64,000 nt of DNA from Hymenobacter sp. PAMC 26628 (GTDB lineage: Bacteria; Bacteroidota; Bacteroidia; Cytophagales; Hymenobacteraceae), in contig NZ_CP014304.1 of assembly GCF_001562275.1 (NCBI RefSeq), positions 2,480,001 through 2,544,000 on the forward strand. The letters run 5' to 3'. Numbering within the stretch: position 1 is the first letter of the stretch; the number at the start of each line of letters is the position of its first letter. A model generated the notes under the pieces. That model worked only from the letters and a program-made list of their open reading frames with translations, was not told where the DNA came from and made no database searches. Below, piece after piece: positions 61,720-64,000 of this stretch. Position numbers and translations under genes: made by a program.

Positions 61720-62667
61720 TTATTCCACCACCACGCCCATGGCCGAAAACTTGTCGATGCGCTGCGAAATGCGCTCGGCCGCGGGCACGGCGGCCAGTTC
61801 CTTGATCGTTTTGAGCAACGTCTTTTTCAGCGTCGCAATCATGGCGTCCGGGTCGGTGTGGGCCCCACCCAGCGGCTCCTTCACGATGCCGTCCACCAAG
61901 CCGGCCTTCTGCATATCGGTCGCCGTGAGCTTGAGCGCCTCGGCGGCCTGCTCCTTGTAGTCCCACGAGCGCCACAAAATGCTGCTGCACGACTCGGGTG
62001 AAATCACCGAGTACCAGGTGTTTTCCAGCATCAGCACCCGGTCGCCGATGGCAATGCCCAGGGCCCCACCGCTGGCCCCCTCGCCAATAATGACGCAGAT
62101 AACCGGCACCTTCAGCATGAACATCTCCTTGAGGTTGCGGGCAATGGCCTCGCCCTGCCCCCGCTCCTCGGCCTCCAGGCCCGGAAAGGCGCCGGGCGTG
62201 TCAATCAGCGTCACGATGGGCACGTTGAATTTTTCGGCCAGCTTCATCAGGCGCAGGGCCTTGCGGTAGCCCTCGGGGTTGGGCATGCCGAAGTTGCGAA
62301 ACTGGCGCTGCTTGGTATTGTGGCCCTTTTGCTGCCCGATGAACATCACCGGCTGCCCATCTATTTCGCCGAAGCCGCCCACCATGGCCTTGTCGTCGGC
62401 CACAGTGCGGTCGCCGTGCAGCTCCACAAATTTCTGGGCCATCCCATCTATGTAGTCTAGGGTGTAGGGCCGCTCGGGGTGGCGCGAGAGCTGCACCCGC
62501 TGCCAACGCGTGAGGTTAGCGTAAGTTTCTTTCTTGAGGTTTTTGATTTTGGCCTCCAATGCCGTCACGGCATTGGTCACGTCCACGTCGCTATCGGCGG
62601 CCAGACGCTGCATTTCCTGGAGCTTGCCCTCAAGGGCAGCGATGGGTTGTTCAAAATCGAGTAGCAT
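61720..62667 (-). CDS. accA: Acetyl-CoA carboxylase carboxyltransferase subunit alpha
   Basis: Carboxyltransferase subunit making malonyl-CoA for fatty-acid synthesis. The 315-residue protein has an N-terminal helical region, [28 protein letters not shown] and the oxyanion segment [16 protein letters not shown]. The length is normal. The ATG at 62665-62667 is used. A perfect -7 box at 62753-62760 gives a leader of about 85 bases. accD is not in the window. Confidence 0.96.
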   Translation of the reverse strand: MLLDFEQPIAALEGKLQEMQRLAADSDVDVTNAVTALEAKIKNLKKETYANLTRWQRVQLSRHPERPYTLDYIDGMAQKFVELHGDRTVADDKAMVGGFGEIDGQPVMFIGQQKGHNTKQRQFRNFGMPNPEGYRKALRLMKLAEKFNVPIVTLIDTPGAFPGLEAEERGQGEAIARNLKEMFMLKVPVICVIIGEGASGGALGIAIGDRVLMLENTWYSVISPESCSSILWRSWDYKEQAAEALKLTATDMQKAGLVDGIVKEPLGGAHTDPDAMIATLKKTLLKTIKELAAVPAAERISQRIDKFSAMGVVVE

Positions 62668-62752
62668 TGCGGGCACGGCTGGTGGAAGAAGCGAGTTGAT
62701 ACGTTGGCAGACGGCCCCGGGGCCCATCCAACTCCGCCAAAAAAGCGGTTGG

Positions 62753-62760
62753 CAAAGGTA
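62753..62760 (-). promoter_or_regulatory. -7 box (TACCTTTG) of accA
   Basis: Perfect TAnnTTTG on the minus strand, about 85 bases ahead of the accA start. Confidence 0.65.
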
Positions 62761-62885
62761 AATCATCCGCCGTTGGCGCGCCCACCAAAAAACAATGAGC
62801 CTGAAAAACAACAGACAAGCTCCAAAACCAGGTGCCGTAAGGAGAAAAAATGCCTCCCATCTTGCAAACGCCCATTTTCTTACCC

Positions 62886-62893
62886 TACCTTTG
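62886..62893 (+). promoter_or_regulatory. -7 box (TACCTTTG) of tRNA-Asp
   Basis: Perfect TAnnTTTG with TTG at 62862-62864, 21 bases upstream, the same spacing as at guaA and the SRP RNA. The tRNA starts 44 bases downstream. Confidence 0.75.
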
Positions 62894-62937
62894 TATCACC
62901 AAAACGGAAAAACACACGGTTTTTCAGTTCGGTAAAC

Positions 62938-63011
62938 GGTTTGGTAGTTCAGTTGGTTAGAATGCCGCCCTGTCACGGCGGAGGTCGCGGGTTCGAGTCC
63001 CGTCCAGACCG
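62938..63011 (+). tRNA. tRNA-Asp (anticodon GTC)
   Basis: A 74-base cloverleaf: acceptor GGTTTGG pairs with CCAGACC (one T-G pair), anticodon stem CCGCC/GGCGG around loop CTGTCAC, and T-arm GCGGGTTCGAGTCCCGT. The anticodon is GTC. CCA is not encoded. A hairpin terminator follows, and an integrase gene starts 160 bases downstream. Confidence 0.97.
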
Positions 63012-63027
63012 CAACCGTTCGTAACGG

Positions 63028-63080
63028 AAACCCCTAAAAGTCGCTCCCCTGGTAACAGAAGCGGTTTTTAGGGGTTTTTT
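63028..63080 (+). terminator. Intrinsic terminator of tRNA-Asp
   Basis: AAACCCCTAAAA pairs with TTTTAGGGGTTT over a 25-base loop, followed by T residues. Confidence 0.8.
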
Positions 63081-63090
63081 GCTTTTGGAC

Positions 63091-63149
63091 GATTTGGCAT
63101 TTGTACCCCGATTTGGCTGGATTTGGCTCCCAATTGCGCTCCCAATTGC
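63091..63149 (+). repeat. Iteron-like direct repeats ahead of the integrase
   Basis: GATTTGGC occurs at 63091, 63110 and 63120. CTCCCAATTGC occurs at 63127-63137 and 63139-63149. Such short repeats next to an integrase may be arm-type binding sites or part of the attachment region. Confidence 0.6.
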
Positions 63150-63170
63150 ACCCCCCAAACCAACCGTTTT

Positions 63171-64000
63171 ATGCTGACCATTCAGTTTGACCGCCGGGCC
63201 GACCGCCCGGATGCCGCGGGGCGCTGCCCCATCCATTTACGGGCGTACTTCGACGGGCTGCGGCTGCGCGTGGCCACCCGGGAAAAGTGCCTTAGCACCG
63301 AGTGGAACGCCGAGAAAGGCAAATTCAAGAAGCCCTTTCCGGGCTTGACCGAGGCCAACGAGTACCTGGAAATGCTGACCGAAAGGATGCAGGCGCGGTA
63401 CCGGCAGTTGCGTTCGGCGGGGGCGGCGGTAACGGTTGAGGCGCTAAAAGCGGCACTCGCTCCGCCGGCAGCGGCGGCGCCCAAAGCGGAGGAGCCGGCC
63501 CCAATTATGCTGACGGACCTTTACGCTGACTACCAGGCGGCCCTGAAGGCGCGGGGCAACCTGGCGCAGTCGCTGGTGTCGGTGGCCACCACCCTCACCC
63601 ACCTGAACGGGTTTGAAAAGGTGCTCAGGCGCCAGCTGCTGCTCAGCGATTACGACCTGGCCCTGCACGACAAGTTTTTGGCCTACCTGCGCGAAAAAAA
63701 GAAGCTGGGGCAGAACACGGTGTGCAAAACGGTGAAGCACTTGAAGGCCTTTCTGCGCTACGTGCGCGAAGACCGACGCATGCCAGTGGCCGTAGAAGCA
63801 CGGGAGATGAAGATCCGCTGGGCCGAGGTGGAGAAGGTGTACCTGAGCGCCGCCGAACTGGCTTTGCTGGAAAAAGCCCTGCTGCCCTCTGCACTGGTGG
63901 CGACTCGGGACGCGTTCCTGTTCTGCTGCTACACCGGGCTGCGGCACTCGGACTTGACGGAGCTCAGCCAAGCCAACGTGCAAACCTGGGACGGCAGCCG
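63171..64000 (+). CDS. Tyrosine-type site-specific integrase (3' end outside window)
   Basis: The first 276 codons of a phage/ICE integrase. An N-terminal Arm-type DNA-binding domain (LTIQFDRRADRPDAAGRCPIH) is followed by a SAM-like core-binding domain (about 110-200, with LYADYQAALKARGN and KTVKHLKAFLRYVRE). The catalytic domain begins with CYTGLRHSDLTEL, which contains the first catalytic Arg. The protein runs off the window. Direction and position 160 bases from tRNA-Asp indicate an element inserted at this tRNA gene and lying mainly to the right. Confidence 0.9.
   Translation, partial: MLTIQFDRRADRPDAAGRCPIHLRAYFDGLRLRVATREKCLSTEWNAEKGKFKKPFPGLTEANEYLEMLTERMQARYRQLRSAGAAVTVEALKAALAPPAAAAPKAEEPAPIMLTDLYADYQAALKARGNLAQSLVSVATTLTHLNGFEKVLRRQLLLSDYDLALHDKFLAYLREKKKLGQNTVCKTVKHLKAFLRYVREDRRMPVAVEAREMKIRWAEVEKVYLSAAELALLEKALLPSALVATRDAFLFCCYTGLRHSDLTELSQANVQTWDGS

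Overview
The window is a high-GC bacterial chromosome segment from a member of the Bacteroidota, most probably Hymenobacter or a close relative in the Cytophagales. The evidence is the gene set (gldC, Bacteroidota-type dcd, Mrp without CxxC, DUF4159, sigma-54 regulator/lptE/secG/groES-groEL order), the lack of Shine-Dalgarno sites, and repeated Bacteroidota -7 boxes (TAnnTTTG) in front of genes. It is mainly core housekeeping chromosome with a few accessory insertions. A tRNA-Asp gene followed by a truncated integrase at the right edge marks the probable start of an integrated element.

Layout. 1-5 kb: truncated ftsE-like ATPase, small conserved protein, fructose-6-phosphate aldolase/transaldolase, SRP RNA, guaA, a glutamine amidotransferase. 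4.6-8.3 kb: SDR, GH1 glycosidase, dGTPase. 8.3-9.7 kb: AT-rich island with an unknown protein and a DUF433/DUF5615 toxin-antitoxin pair. 9.7-19.3 kb: DUF1361 protein, cation exporter, TPR/periplasmic-binding protein, hemL, dcd, gldC, dnaN. 19.4-31.8 kb: XRE regulator, MacB-type permease, GH2 enzyme, mrp-nfu, fumarylacetoacetase, MiaE-like hydroxylase, frameshifted outer-membrane porin. 31.8-47.6 kb: lpxK, SMUG2-like glycosylase, nif3, zinc-ribbon coiled-coil protein, pabB, miaB, broken hicA with intact hicB, then sigma-54 activator-lptE-unknown-secG-groES-groEL. 47.8-62.7 kb: peptide transporter with AraC regulator, pckA, S1/P1 nuclease, rsmE, GH97, Crp/Fnr regulator, DUF4159, acyltransferase, patatin, MBL hydrolase, accA. 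62.9-64 kb: tRNA-Asp, iteron-like repeats, integrase.

Themes. Envelope biogenesis (lpxK, lptE, secG, ftsE, plsC-like, porin), Fe-S assembly and use (mrp, nfu, miaB), nucleotide metabolism (guaA, dcd, dgt), gluconeogenesis and lipid supply (pckA, accA), and polysaccharide use (GH1, GH2, GH97) are interleaved. Most genes are monocistronic or in short operons.

The most unusual feature is between the genes. Many spacers hold very long, perfect or near-perfect inverted repeats: arms of 30, 33, 33, 34, 39, 41 and 46 bp. Several fit almost exactly between a stop codon and the next stop or start codon. At some loci the arms are perfect within the locus but unrelated to other loci. Others belong to small dispersed families.
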